Assembly (NCBI GenBank): GCA_963932465.1
Contig: OZ010791.1
Location: 151,139,915 to 151,203,914 of the forward strand
Reading direction: 5' to 3'
Source of the DNA: Maratus speciosus
Lineage: Eukaryota > Arthropoda > Arachnida > Araneae > Salticidae
Length of the DNA stretch: 64,000 nt
The notes under the pieces were generated by a model that was not told where the DNA came from, searched no databases, and was given only the letters and a program-made list of their open reading frames with translations. Below are positions 1-11,063 of this stretch, piece after piece; the first letter of the stretch is position 1; each line of letters opens with the position of its first letter. The translations under genes and the position numbers were made by a program.

Positions 1-341
1 AAACGAAAACGCTTTAGTTCTCAACCATTAATACGGTGCTGGTCAATCATTGATATTTGGTCAGTAGTTGTAATTTGATCGATAGAAGGAAACATTTCCC
101 CAACTGCAAAGCTGGTGTCCAGTCACCCAAGTAGTTTAATTTCAGTGAGTAACACAAGGTGGTCACACAAAGAACTTCTTTGACCTCTGAACTTGTGTTT
201 CCCTCTTGTGCAAAGTGAGATAATAGGAGCGTCTCTACCTAACCCCTCTCCACACTCCTACACACACTTGGCTTGGTATGATCTGGTCATTTGTGGGAAT
301 GTACTCGTAGTTAAATGTTTTTATTACTATTTTTTAAACAG

Positions 342-489
342 ATCAGGATTGAATGAGCCACACAAAAACAAACGCGATAAAAAACAGGAAATTTTTATGG
401 AAAACTCAATAACAAGCGATGTCATGAAGCACACCATGATTCTAAATTCATTCAAGTCTGGCTTCAAAAGGACGAAAATGGAATAGAAG
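342..489 (+). CDS. Candidate internal exon, product unknown
   Basis: A pyrimidine-rich stretch ending in AAACAG precedes this segment and a GTAAGA donor follows it, so both borders look like real splice sites. Only one of the three frames stays open (lysine- and asparagine-rich, about 47 codons), and it meets a TAG three bases before the donor. It could be a 3' end of coding sequence followed by a UTR intron, a UTR exon, or chance. The product is not recognised and no second exon was matched to it. Confidence 0.3.
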
Positions 490-855
490 GTAAGAACATA
501 CAGAATTGTTTGTTTTATTAAATTAATAACGTTTTCAGAAAAAACCAAAATCTCCACTCAAAAATGTGATTATTTTTGACACATTCATAAACTCATTTCT
601 ATTCCTATTTGCCTGAAAATTACAGAACAGCATTCAGGTGCTTAAGAATTGAGTAGCGTTCTCCCTTTTCTTAACGTTTTTTCCTAATTCGAAGCAGCTT
701 GATTTAAAGCGGATTACTAAATGGATCCGTCTTGTAATTGTCAGCCTTTGAATTCGGAAATCAAAAGTCCAACTTTGATGTTATTTTATTTAAAAAAAAT
801 CGGAGTTTTTTAGAAAAAAAAACCTTTATTCTACTTCATAAAAGCATCTCAAATG
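490..855. other. AT-rich non-coding stretch
   Basis: No splice-bounded ORF, repeat or RNA gene is visible. If the exon at 342-489 is real, this is the beginning of its downstream intron. Confidence 0.4.
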
Positions 856-3224
856 TAGGGCTGCCACTGCCAAATGACACTGAAAATAGTAGCTTTAGTA
901 GCCTCCAACGAAAAAAAATATTAGTATTTCTTCGATAATAGTAGCCAAAATACTCGCATACCACTTTAAAAAAAAGGAAGAAAAATTCTATCCATAACAA
1001 TGAAAGGACTTTATATGTCCACATTTTATGCTTCTGCTCAAATCAGTGAATAAAGAATAGAGTGATTTCTTCAAATGAGAATGCAAGTTATCCAAAAAAT
1101 AAGGCCCTAATGTTTCAGTTACGAAGTAACTTGGTTCTTCCACAATAAAAATTATGTACAGCACCTGGAAACATAGCAGTAAAATCTTCTTGCAGATCAT
1201 CCAGGTAACTACTTTCCATCAGGCCTTTCATTTCAAGAGTTTCTTGGAGAGAAGGAAGAAAAGTTTTATTTGAGGGGCAGGGTTAGAAATAACGTGTGGG
1301 ATATCGCAAATCCCGCACATAAAAGGAAAATCCCGCATAATAAAAATATTTGTTTGGATGGAATCTTCCAAATTTATTTCTTGAACAGACATATGATTCG
1401 TATGCGATTTTTTTTTTTTTAATTTCGTGAAAGCCACGATTTTTTTTCTTCGAGAAATCCACAAAATCAATTCATCAAACAGTCGCGAATTTTGCCATTC
1501 GGTAACGAAAAACAAAAAAAATCGCCGATATCAACAATTGGCATTAGAAAAAAAGAAGTTTTCCAACAGTCGCGAAAAAAAAAAAACTTGTAAATTTCGC
1601 CAAAAGACTACGGAAAGAAAATCGAAAATTTTGTCAGACTGTCGCGAACAGAAAAAAAAATTACACCCGCAAATTTGGTCAAATAGGCGCGCAAAAAATC
1701 GAGAATTTCCTCAATCAGTCGACAAAAGAAAAGATCGTTTAAAAGAATCGCGAATTTCGTCAAAAATCCCTGAAACAAATACCGAATATCATTTTCGTCA
1801 ACCGGTCATAGAAAAATTCACGAAATTTGGCAAGGGATCGTGTAAAGAAAATCGTGAATTCCACGAAACAATTGGCGGAAAAAAATGCGAATTTTGGTAA
1901 TTCGTCGGGGAAAAAATTCGCGAATCTCCTTAAACGCCCGTGGAAAAATATCTTGAATTTTATCAAAGGTTGTGGAAACAAATGGCGATTTTCGTCCTTC
2001 GGTCACGGACAAATCATCACAAATTTCGTCAAAAGAATATACAAAATATTACGAATTTCGTCAAACGATGAAGAAAAAAAAATTGCAAATTTCGTCAAAT
2101 GGTCGCGAACAAAAAGACGGCAGGGGTAATTCTGGGTTAAAAAAAAAAAAATCTGGAATTCACAGCAAATTTTCTAAAAAGTTACAGCAGAGGGAGGGAA
2201 AGGGGCGGAAATCGCCTCCCGGCGCCAATTATGTGTTTTTTCCGCAATCCTTTGACGAAATTAGTATTTCCCGCGATCCTTTGATAAAATTTGCGATCCC
2301 TTTGTGAAATTTGTATTTTTCTCGCGATTCCTAGACGAAGTTTGCGTTTTTTGCGATCCCTCGAAGAAATTCGCGTTTTTTTGCGATCCCTTGAAAAAAT
2401 TCGCTTTTTCTGCGATCTTTTAAAGAAATTGGCGATTTTTTTCTGTGAACGTTTGTCGAAATTGATTTTTTCGGCGATCATTTGCTGAAATTCGCGATAT
2501 TTTATTTTCCCGAATTTTTAAAATTTAGCTTTAAATTTTCGGAAAATTCAGAACAGAATCATCCCTGAAAAGACAGGAATTTGATCAAATACTCGCGTAA
2601 ATAATCGAGAATTTAAACAAGTGATTGCACAAAAAATCAAGGATTTCGTAAGTTGGTTTTGAAAAGAAAATCACGAATTTCGATAAACTATCGTGGGAAA
2701 GAATCGCGAATTTCGTCAAATGATATCTGAAACAAACAGCGAATACCATCAATCGATCACGGAAAAAATATATATCGCGAATTTCGACAAGTGGTGGCGG
2801 AAAAAAAATCAATTTCGTCAATCTGTAGTAGAAAAATCTGCAAAATTTGGCAAAGGATCGCGGAAAAAATCGCAAAATCTCCTTCAACGATAGTATAAAA
2901 AGATCTCGGAAATAAATAGTTATTTTCGTCAATGGTTTAGGGGGGGAGGGAAATCCCGAATTTTGGAATTCGTCGTGGAAAAAATCGCGAACCTCCTCAA
3001 ACAACCGTTGAAAAAGTGCGTTTGGGAAGATGACTTTACAGGCGCTTTGAAGAAAAAGACCGAATATTTTCAGTAAAAATAGTCGCTGAATCCGAAAAAA
3101 GTCGCTTACTGCTTTCTTGAAATAGTCACTTTTTAAAAGTTTTCGCCCTAAAATAGTCGCCATAGCCGCCGGATGCTGAAAATAGTCGCTAGGTATAGCA
3201 TTTTAGTAGCAAGTGGCAGCCCTG
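856..3224. mobile_element. hAT-like non-autonomous element, about 2.4 kb
   Basis: The ends are inverted: TAGGGCTGCCACT at the left and AGTGGCAGCCCTG at the right. CAGGGCTGCCACT is a typical hAT terminal motif; the left end has T for C. Inside the ends both sides carry 'aatagtcgc/aatagtagc' motifs. There is no transposase; the interior is the degenerate array at 1428-3030. The flanks CTCAAATG and CAATTGCA do not give a clean 8-bp duplication (a shifted 6-bp CAAATG/CAATTG match is possible), so the exact borders are uncertain. Confidence 0.55.
1428..3030. repeat. Degenerate minisatellite of 'aatttcgtcaaa...cgcgaaaa' units with orientation switches
   Basis: Dozens of imperfect units of roughly 30-45 bp alternate a GCGAATTTCGTCAAA-like half with an A-run. 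Units read forward at about 1428-2120, in reverse complement at about 2230-2500 (gcgatcctttgacgaaatt), and forward again at about 2590-3030. The ORFs here (for example 1427-1900 + and 2585-3163 -) are low-complexity products of the array and not genes. Confidence 0.7.
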
Positions 3225-3264
3225 CAATTGCATGTTAAGAAAAATTGGAATTTTTGAGAAATTG

Positions 3265-3441
3265 AGTCGGGCCGGACCAGGCCTGAATTAATTGATTTTT
3301 TTTTATGGGCCGAGCTTGTTTTCACTGATCTTTTTACGAACCGGGCCTGACCATAAACTGTGAAAATATAAACGGGCCGGGCTCGGGTGGAACTTTTAAT
3401 TTTCACGCCGGCCTGGAAACTGTGGCCCGTGCAGACCTCTA
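3265..3441. mobile_element. Terminal fragment of a 'CGGGCC' hAT-like repeat
   Basis: A GC-skewed segment with repeated 'cgggccggg' motifs ends in GTGCAGACCTCTA. The complementary end TAGAGGTCTGCAC with the same body composition occurs at 63315, so these are opposite-end fragments of one family. Confidence 0.45.
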
Positions 3442-3451
3442 GTGTTCCCCC

Positions 3452-3873
3452 CAGGGCCGTGCAAAGAGGGGGCTAAAGGAGCGGTCGCCCCAGGCGCAAA
3501 ATTCATGCTGCGAACCACGGTTTTATTTGTTTATTTATTCAGTTTTTGTCCGCCGATCATTTTCAGGGGAATTTCTTTTTTCTTTCTTGATCCTTTTTTT
3601 TTCCTGTCGCAAAACATCATGAACTCTCTAACAAATAATTGCAATTTTCTCTTATGTTATTTAGTTGGTCTGAATTTCTAAATTAAAATTAAACATTTTA
3701 AAGTTCCAAAATAAACGCGAAATATTTATTCATATTATAAATATTATAGAATTTATTTATGTTTCTGCATTTTATCAATTTTATTACACCCATTACAAAG
3801 AGAAAGATTTTTTTATAGGGGGGGGGGGGCGCAAAATTGAAAATTCGTTAAGGGTGCACTTCTCACGGCTTTG
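3452..3873. mobile_element. hAT-like MITE with near-perfect 8-bp target duplication
   Basis: The left end CAGGGCCGTG and the right end CACGGCTTTG are inverted with two mismatches. They are flanked by GTTCCCCC and GTGCCCCC, 7 of 8 matching, as expected for hAT. Subterminal parts are G/C-rich (gggggggg next to gcgcaaaatt) and the interior is AT-rich. No transposase is encoded; the ORF at 3442-3681 has no recognisable domain. Confidence 0.55.
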
Positions 3874-3894
3874 GTGCCCCCCCAAAATTTTTGG

Positions 3895-4779
3895 TCACGC
3901 TACGCCTATGCCTAGAGCGTCCCAAACGTGCTCGATTGGATTCATGTCTGGAGAACACGCTGACCATTCCATTCGAACGATTCCTTCCTTGAAAAGGAAA
4001 TCCTTCACCAGGTTTGCACGATGTGGCCTGCAGTTATCGTCCATTAAAATGAAGTTATCTCCGATTGCTGCAGCGTAAGGGACTACAATAGGTCTGAGGA
4101 TCTCATCCCTATATCGGCGACCAGTCAGAGCTCCATCTCGAATGATGTAGAGGTCAGTGCGCCCGTCAATGGAGATGCCACCATACACCAACACTCCTCC
4201 ACCGCCAAATCTGACACTTTCGTGCACGAACACAGGATTATTCCTACTGCCACGGTCCCTCCAGATGAAAATACGCCTATTATAGGGATGCAAAGAAAAA
4301 CGGGACTCGTCAGAAAACAGAATATTGCTCCATTCATTTCTCCTCCAGTTGACATGCTCGGTTGCCCACTCCCTGCGGTCGCGACGATGCCTTGATGTTA
4401 ATCTAACACATACCATCGGTCGGCGAGCATACAGACCTACAGCATGGAGCCGGTTTCGGACAGTCTGAGTTGAAATCGTGGTGCCTGTAGCCGAGCGAAG
4501 GTGTTGTTGGAGAAGAGTAGCGTTCATGGTTCGGTGTCTCCGAGCTGTTAACGCTAAATACCGATCTTCATTGGGCGTTGTTGCCCGTCTACGACCTTGC
4601 CCTGGTCTTCGGCCTGCACATCCACTCTCCAAAAAACGGTTCCAGATCCTGGAAATGACACTTTGTGACACTCCAATGGCTTGCGCTACTTCGGCTTGAG
4701 TTTGGCCCCCTTCTAACCTACCAACAATTCTCAAAGCTTCTGAATCTGTCAAATGACTTCGCTGAGACATCGTACTCAT
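3895..4779 (-). CDS. Tc1-family DDE transposase, C-terminally truncated
   Basis: The 294-codon frame is open. Residues about 1-120 look like the paired helix-turn-helix DNA-binding region (TQAEVAQAIGVSQSVISRIW, then the GRRPG linker). The catalytic DD34E triad is visible: D157 in LFSDESRF, D248 in LMDDNCRPH and E283 in SPDMNPIEHVW, with 34 residues between the last two. A full Tc1 transposase has about 340 residues; here homology stops at VWDALG and four unrelated codons lead to the stop. A second methionine at position 4 (MSQRSHLTD) is the more family-like start. The triad is intact and the frame undamaged, so the copy looks fairly young, but loss of about 45 C-terminal residues and one end makes activity unlikely. 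Confidence 0.85.
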   Translation of the reverse strand: MSTMSQRSHLTDSEALRIVGRLEGGQTQAEVAQAIGVSQSVISRIWNRFLESGCAGRRPGQGRRRATTPNEDRYLALTARRHRTMNATLLQQHLRSATGTTISTQTVRNRLHAVGLYARRPMVCVRLTSRHRRDRREWATEHVNWRRNEWSNILFSDESRFSLHPYNRRIFIWRDRGSRNNPVFVHESVRFGGGGVLVYGGISIDGRTDLYIIRDGALTGRRYRDEILRPIVVPYAAAIGDNFILMDDNCRPHRANLVKDFLFKEGIVRMEWSACSPDMNPIEHVWDALGIGVA

Positions 4780-5033
4780 CGAAACAAAGCAATCACTGAA
4801 TGCCGATCATCCTTGTCTTCATTCTCTTTTATCCAGTTGAAAGTCAAATTTCATTCGCTGCCGCTGAAGCGACGTTTTTGACGTCGAACTCAAAATTTGC
4901 ATACTCCACAGTTTGAAAACCAGAAAAATTTGCATTTGTGACTCTCTTCTTCTATTTTCGGCAAAAAAAAAATTTCGTTTATATCTTTATTTTATATAAA
5001 ACTTCAAATATCCTTTAATTGTTTTGAGCAGTG
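3911..5033 (-). mobile_element. Tc1-like transposon, 3' truncated
   Basis: The minus-strand element begins at 5033 with CACTGCTCAAAACAATTAAA next to a TA dinucleotide, a typical Tc1-family end. About 250 bp of leader precede the transposase. The other end is missing: transposase homology stops at about 3911, where the sequence changes abruptly to unrelated DNA (ataggcgtagcgtgacc). Autonomous mobility is therefore not expected. Confidence 0.75.
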
Positions 5034-5823
5034 TAATTTATATATATATATGTACCAATGAACATTTTCTAATATAGTTTCAGCTTCTAAAAGTATAGAA
5101 ATTTATATATTTCTTTTGATATACATCAATTATTTCTATTAAAACACAGCATTTTTTTTTTTTTTTTTTTTTTTTACGCTGACCAAATTTTTTCTCTTTT
5201 TATATTTATTGCTGTTTTTTTTTTTTTTTTTTTTTTTTTTTTCTAAAAACGAAAGAAGCACTTACTTCTTGCTTTCGTATTAGTTACAGTGGACACTATT
5301 TATGTGACGTCACAGCGGGAAAACACATGGGGTAAAAGCAGCGGATAGCATGTTTGTTTACATATTGCATCACTTGATGTATCATAAATACAAGTAAACG
5401 CATGCGTAAAATTCTTCAGAATTATTTTGTGCGAATTATTATTTCGTAAACACATAATACTTATTAATTAAAATTAAATTATACTTATTAATTAAAATTT
5501 AAAAAAAATCATTTTATAAATAAAATGAAAAATATGGATGGAATTGCATTATAATAGAGAAAAGAATCCGCGTATAAGCTGTATCTACTTCTGAAAAAGT
5601 CTAAAACTCAATATAAAATAAAATACAAGCGTAACATTTTCTAAACACAATGCTTTTAAATGGCGCGGTTCGCGGTGTATTTCGAAAAAGACAAATTTTT
5701 GTAGTCTCGAATCTAAAAGACGAATATTGTCCATTCAGCAGTTGTTATGCACAAATGCAGTAAAGTGTAGCATTAGAATTACATTTTCCAGAGTTAAAAA
5801 AAAAAAGTCTAACACCATTTTAG

Positions 5824-5855
<32 letters not shown>

Positions 5856-6530
5856 ACGGCTTCCAGGCTTAATAGCTGTTCCATCTGCGATGCTTCGGCA
5901 CCTGAAATTAGGGTGGACCTGAGAAAATTTACGGCCCATAACTTTCTCGATTGAGACCTACCAGTGATGACTGACGCCCGAGGATGTAGCGTATAATTTG
6001 TGCCGAAACTAGCAGGAAAAAGCTATCATTAGGAGACTCGCGGTACGAAAAGCTTTGATGTCAGTCTCAAGACGTCATCTTTGCGCAGACGTAAAAAATA
6101 ATGCATGATGGATAGGTTGAGCTTTTAGAATGACGAACCCCTGCATTTGGTATTTTAAAATGTTAGTACAGAAAGACATGGTTACAAAAGATTACAAATT
6201 CGGTAGGAAGTGTAAATTTCGCTTGTCTTTCAAATGAATTTGACGACGGATGAATGTGCTTAAAGATGCGACAGCGAGATAATGAATTATCTATTCTGTT
6301 AGAAACTGTAAACGTCTTTAATATTATAGAATGTATTATAGAAGTACAGATAGAGATACTCTATAAGAATTTAAACGGCCGTGTAATAATCTGACTGAAA
6401 TTTGCTATCGAAAAAGAAATTGTAAATCTGGTTGTAAACACTCATTTCGTATAATCGAGGAAGAAATACAAACTGAAACTAATTTAAAAGTTATAGTTTG
6501 ATTTAAACATTTTCGCAAGAATCTTATAAT
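5034..6530. other. AT-rich spacer with homopolymer tracts
   Basis: This stretch contains a (TA)n run at about 5038-5050, poly-T tracts at about 5152-5175 and 5215-5242, and a poly-A tract at about 5824-5850. The ORF at 5727-5954 runs through the poly-A and is not credible. A 'gtgacgtcacagcggg' segment near 5303 resembles a sequence common in arthropod MITEs but has no partner here. Confidence 0.5.
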
Positions 6531-6879
6531 CTATTTGGATTCAACACTCACTTGAAAACACATGCTCCATAATGGGCAGGTTATCTTCGAATTTCTTGTT
6601 TCAATTTGAATATTTTTAAACGATGTTTTTTTTTTTTTTTTTTTTTTGGCATCTGAAAGTGAAAGTACCTTTATTAAAAAAATCTGCAACCGAAATCGAA
6701 AAAGAAAAAATAGCCCTATTATAGAACGACCTCAGCTATCCTATGAAGAAAAAAAAAAAAAAAAAAAAAAAAAAATCGTTTAGAAATATTCAAATTGAAA
6801 CGAGAAATTCGAAAATAATCTGCCCATATGCTAAACATTACGGAGCGTGTGCTTTCAAGTGAGTGAAGAGTCCCCTTAA
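6531..6879. mobile_element. Family C foldback TTAA element, compact copy
   Basis: The right end is the inverted match of the left: 'cactcacttgaaaacac' near 6547-6563 against 'gctttcaagtgagtgaagag' at 6851-6870, ending in CCCCTTAA. The arms also share 'cgaatttctcgtttcaa' and 'aaacgat' with a T/A homopolymer. The same family at 15710-16590 ends in the same GGGGACTCTTCACTCACGTG sequence. The left terminus here is eroded. Confidence 0.6.
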
Positions 6880-7439
6880 TTGCAGTGACAAAAATTATCG
6901 CATAGCTACTGTAAAAGACCTCTGAGACCACTCTTGATTGAAAAAGAAATAAAAAAAGACTGTGACGAAAAGCCTATGAAAAAGACTATTATAATTAAAA
7001 TTCACCTATTCAGCAGTCTCTAACGATAATACTGAGGTTCCAAACAAAACAAAGTTTCACTAGGATCATTGAAAAAGAAGCTGCGGTCTGTGAGACAGCT
7101 AGCAAAGTGTCACAACGTAATAGGAGTTTAATTTTAGATCTTGAAATAGGAAAAACCAAAAGCTACTTACTACCACAAGACAATAAGAATTATTCATTTC
7201 CTGATATTTATTTCGTACTTTTAAAAATTTACCTATACATATTTACGAGACAAGCTACACAACATAGCCAATTTAATAATAATAAAAAAAATCGTTAATA
7301 CAATAATTTTGAGATTGAGTTTGACGTAATTCAACCCCTCTTCATACATGGTTTAGTATACTTACAATGTTATGAAATGCTAGAAATAACTTTCCCACTG
7401 TGACACTTTTATTGATCAGAAAGTAGTTTGACAGTAAAG
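6880..7439. other. AT-rich non-coding stretch
   Basis: No supported gene. The ORF at 7107-7298 has no domain and no splice context. Confidence 0.4.
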
Positions 7440-7447
7440 AAAACGAT

Positions 7448-8195
7448 CAGGGCCGACTAATGCAGGGGCATGTGGGGCAGCTGCCCCGGGCCCCCCGATT
7501 TGAGGGGGCCCCCCAATGGCAGATATTAGTGTTAGTTAAAAGAGAGACAAATTATAAAAATTATCCAAAAGTCACCAGATTCTAATTTAAAGTGTTTTTC
7601 ATTTTGTGATATTTAATTTCTTCCTTACTGATTTCATATATTTTTTAAATACATAATTTTAATTAAAATATTATAGTAATATTGCACATTTGCTATCTGT
7701 TGCTTTCTGTTTTCATATTATGAAATTTTATACCAAAGTACTTTAAGGTATCATGGGGAATGCAGTAACAACATAACAAGTATTGAAATTTGTTGCTATT
7801 ATTATTAAATGCATGCCGCCACTTGCCTTTCTATATGATGGAATCGCCCAAATGAATGTTCATTGAATACAAAGATTAAGCTAAATAGAGAAGTATTAAC
7901 ACAAACAGCCAATAATGCCTGAGAGAACTGTATTTACATTTTAACGGCTCACATTTATCCTTATATTTCTATAGCAAAAAAAAAATTATGCTACAGTTTC
8001 TTAAAGTTATCTTTCTTGTACTATACTGTATACGGATGTGAATAGTACATGGTATGAAATTTTAGTCTACATACAACAGGTATGAAGTTTAGTTTTAGTC
8101 ATTTCAATATAATTCACGAAAATTTTCAAAAGATCGAAGGGGCCCCCCTATTAATGTTTGCCACAGGGCCCCCCCACTGTCTAAGTCGGGCCCTG
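7448..8195. mobile_element. hAT-like non-autonomous element with perfect 8-bp target duplication
   Basis: It starts CAGGGCCGACT and ends AGTCGGGCCCTG, and is flanked on both sides by AAAACGAT (7440-7447 and 8196-8203). CAGGG ends and an 8-bp duplication are hAT hallmarks. Subterminal regions are rich in GGGGCCCCCC. The 600-bp AT-rich interior encodes nothing recognisable, so it would depend on a transposase elsewhere. The perfect duplication argues for a fairly recent insertion. Confidence 0.8.
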
Positions 8196-8568
8196 AAAAC
8201 GATTACATATACAGCGTGAAAAACGTGTTAGTTACGTAACCAAACAATAAAATTGTTCACTTTATGAGTAATAATCACTCAAAACCCCTTTTGAGTGAAT
8301 ATACTTGATGATCTACCGCTAAAAAAAGGAAATCTAGTTAATTTGGCAACAATACAAAATGATCAATGAACGGGTCTCTGCGATAAGGAAAAAAAAATCC
8401 TCGTAATACGCCTCTTCGTCAGAGGATCAAACGCACCTGAACACACCTTCTGGATGTGCCCTTGGCCTTCGGAGTATCGCTTGACCTTTTTTTTTTTTTT
8501 TTTTTTTTTTTTATGAAGAATGAATCTGTCAACACTAATCCAGTGAGATCTTTCAAGATCAGCCTTAC

Positions 8569-8765
8569 CTATCTTGTATAGCATTCTCACGAACTCCGGG
8601 GTCCCCAATTTACGATACAACGATACGATGATGTCTCGTCTGCACTCCGGATTTTCCAAGAATAGACGACGACAACGACGAAACCAATGTGAGCCTGTTT
8701 GCAAGAGATTGTCGTCTGGTGAAAAAGAAAATTTCAACCCCACGCGAGATGGGGCGTCAAGAGGT
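8569..8765 (-). CDS. Candidate coding exon, product unknown
   Basis: Read on the minus strand, a pyrimidine-rich tract (ttctttcttcccttccatgc) ends in AATAG at the exon border, and the exon ends at G|GTAAGG. The 197 nt are open in one phase (1 nt, 65 codons, 1 nt). The product is rich in Arg and Leu and looks like folded protein, for example WFRRCRRLFLENPECRRDII and LGTPEFVRMLYKI. The family is not recognised. The segment just upstream (8766-8965) has a diverged copy at 10835-11035, which lacks this exon. The adjacent minus-strand poly-A (about 8487-8512) lies beyond the donor and would be intronic. Confidence 0.4.
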
Positions 8766-8965
8766 CTATTTCGGGAGCATGGAAGGGAAGAAAGAATGAA
8801 ATCTCGCTGCAACCATTCACTGTCTTTTACCGATTACGTTTTGTTGATTCCTAACCTCCAAAACAATCTTTTTGTTTGCGTTTGTTTAGGACTGTGTGGA
8901 ACTGATCTCGTTCCACGTGACATGAGATTGTCTGCTACTGCGATAAGTACGTTATCAACTGTCAT
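8750..8965. repeat. Diverged dispersed repeat, copy 1
   Basis: It matches 10835-11035 in the same orientation over most of its length, sharing 'agaaagaatgaaa', 'ctctgcaac.attcact' and the motif around 'cattcac...tgacat.agattgtctgc'. One small insertion separates the copies. Family unknown. Confidence 0.6.
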
Positions 8966-9014
8966 CGACTCATTGGAGTCAGGTAGAAAAATAGTTGAGG
9001 ATTGCATCCTGTAA

Positions 9015-10139
9015 GCAGGTTCAATTTAATCCAAAAATTCTGCAAATCCTCAGAAAAAATAGAATCCTTTACCAAGATACTAAAAGAAATTTCCAAGACT
9101 GTTCATTTAACCCTTTCAGGGGCAAGGAATTTGTATTCGTAAAATGTTGAAATAATTGAATGACACTAGTATTTACACGAAAATTTATTTGTAAACAAGT
9201 AAAAGTATATTTTCGCGTAAAAGTATATTGTGTGAAATTTTATGAGTATATAAAGTGAAATTTTCATTAAAAAAATTCGGGTGCCAATGTATCAATTAGG
9301 GATTAAAATTATGTGATGCCATAGCGGCATAACCGCCCTTCAAAGGATTAAAGTTTGCTAAAAAGAATTTTAGAAAATATCATGACACTTGTAGCAAATT
9401 ATAAGAGATCATTTTAATAATAATAATAAATTTATTCTTTGAGCCTTCTTCATTACAACTCAATTTAGAATCTCGTTTGCTTTGATGCTCCTTCGCCGTT
9501 GTATAATGATTGTGTCAACCAATGTTTTAAAATGTTTAACTGATATGTTTTCAAACATTTTATTATCAAAAATGCCTTCACAGGAGCATGTGTTGGAACA
9601 GTAACAGTTACGTTTTCCAACCTTTAAGTTTGTGGATATTAGGAAAATATAATTCTGTTTTCTTCAAGAGTTCCAATTAAACCCGTTGGACGATTTATAT
9701 CAAGCTGTTGGAAACATTTCATTTGAAAACAATGAAATCCCACTTTTACAAAGTTCCATTCCTGAAAATTGAACGAATTTTAAAGATTTCTTAGAAATTG
9801 CATTCCTTTTTGCAACGTGCTGGCAGAATCAAACAGTAAAGAGATGCTAGTGTAGAATCTTCACTGCAGTTAATTTTTGTAATTGTCCATCTTGACTGAT
9901 ATTTAATGGTAGTAATCCTTACAGAAATTTTGGAGGGTGATCAAACCCTGGTGATCCCCCTACTGGCTACGGCATTGCATATTGTTTTTATTGGTGTAAT
10001 ACCTATGTGTTTAGAATAACAAAACATGTGACCTGCTACGGTACCTGTGTATAACGGAATCCGATCAGAAACAAAAAAATTTCATAGTTCCTGCCTAATC
10101 GATGTCATACAATTATAACAGCTCAATCGGAAACCTCCC
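9015..10139. other. AT-rich non-coding stretch
   Basis: No gene supported. A short 'ggtgatccccctactggctac' segment at about 9950-9972 looks like an isolated transposon terminus but no partner end was found. Confidence 0.35.
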
Positions 10140-10562
10140 TTAAGGGTGTATTCGAAAAAATATTTTTTCACCCTCAACATCTCGAAATTTTCTGAGACAT
10201 TTTCAGACTCATTTTTAAAAGTAAAAACATGAAACTTGCTGGGGTGATTTCTGAAGACATGTTTAACATGCCGTGTGATTTCATTTTCAGCTCAATTAAT
10301 TAGAATTTTATTTTTAAACAATTATTTTCTCAGTATGACCATTTTTTTCATTCCCAGATCGCCCGCTTCGGAAAATTCGGTTCAAAACGCCAACTTTGAC
10401 AGCGTTTTTTACAGTATTTTCTGCATTTATCAAAAAATTAAGAAGCACGGCACATTATATAGTTTCTAAATAAGAGAATTTCCCAGTTTGATGCGTTCGA
10501 GAGCAAAAATGAATTTTAAAATGAATCAGAAAATAAGCAGTTTGGATCGGAATACACCCTTT
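10140..10562 (+). mobile_element. Family A TTAA element, copy 1
   Basis: The left end is TTAAGGGTGTATTCGAAAA; the right end is CGGAATACACCCTT followed by TC, so the right TTAA is mutated. The terminal inverted repeat is about 14 bp (TTAAGGGTGTATTC). The ~420-bp body matches the copies at 25221 and 34461 almost base for base. The open frame at 10275-10469 recurs in the 25221 copy, but it has no domain and I regard it as chance. Confidence 0.8.
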
Positions 10563-10834
10563 CCACTTTCACGCATATTAACTATGTAAGATTATTGTGT
10601 TTATTTTACAGTAAAACGTTCTAAGACAGAATTTGAAATGGCCATAGAAATATTTGATCTTGTCCAAGGTTTCCGTCTTAGCAGGTATATTTGTATAACA
10701 TTCCTTTCGTAAGAAGCATGAATATTTTTCGTTTTAGACAAGTACAGTTTTCTTAGGATTTACGGCATTTTTATGTCTCGATTTAGAAGCCACTATCCCG
10801 CTTTTTGTAATAGTAGACCTGGCAACACTAGTCA

Positions 10835-11035
10835 AGATGTTTATTTCGAGAGCGTAGAGTGGAGATGGAGAAGAAAGAATGAAAGGTCTCTGCAACTATT
10901 CACTATGTTCTAAACCGATTACATTAGGGGGACCCCCTCTCCTTTTGTTTGTGTTTGTTTTGGGCTGTACGGGACATGATCCCGTTCCGCATGACATAGG
11001 ATTGTCTGCGGCTGCGATATGTGCATTATCACTTC
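10835..11035. repeat. Diverged dispersed repeat, copy 2
   Basis: This is the partner of 8750-8965 (see there). A hAT MITE at 11064 lies just downstream. Confidence 0.6.
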
Positions 11036-11063
11036 CATGTTTTCTTTTCGTGTCAATCTGGAG

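Noticed and set aside
1427..3163. Several ORFs of 60-190 codons on both strands
   Set aside because: They translate the degenerate minisatellite; composition is Lys/Phe/Arg-only and no domain is present.
8363..8812. 149-codon minus ORF as a single gene
   Set aside because: It runs through a poly-A tract giving a Lys run; only the splice-bounded part 8569-8765 looks protein-like.
10275..10469. ORF repeated almost identically at 25356-25550
   Set aside because: Both lie within near-identical family A copies; the shared frame follows from sequence identity and has no domain.
10608..10700. Short pogo-like element with 'acagtaaaacgttctaagac'
   Set aside because: The putative right end (ccgtcttagcagg) pairs only partly and the borders are unclear.
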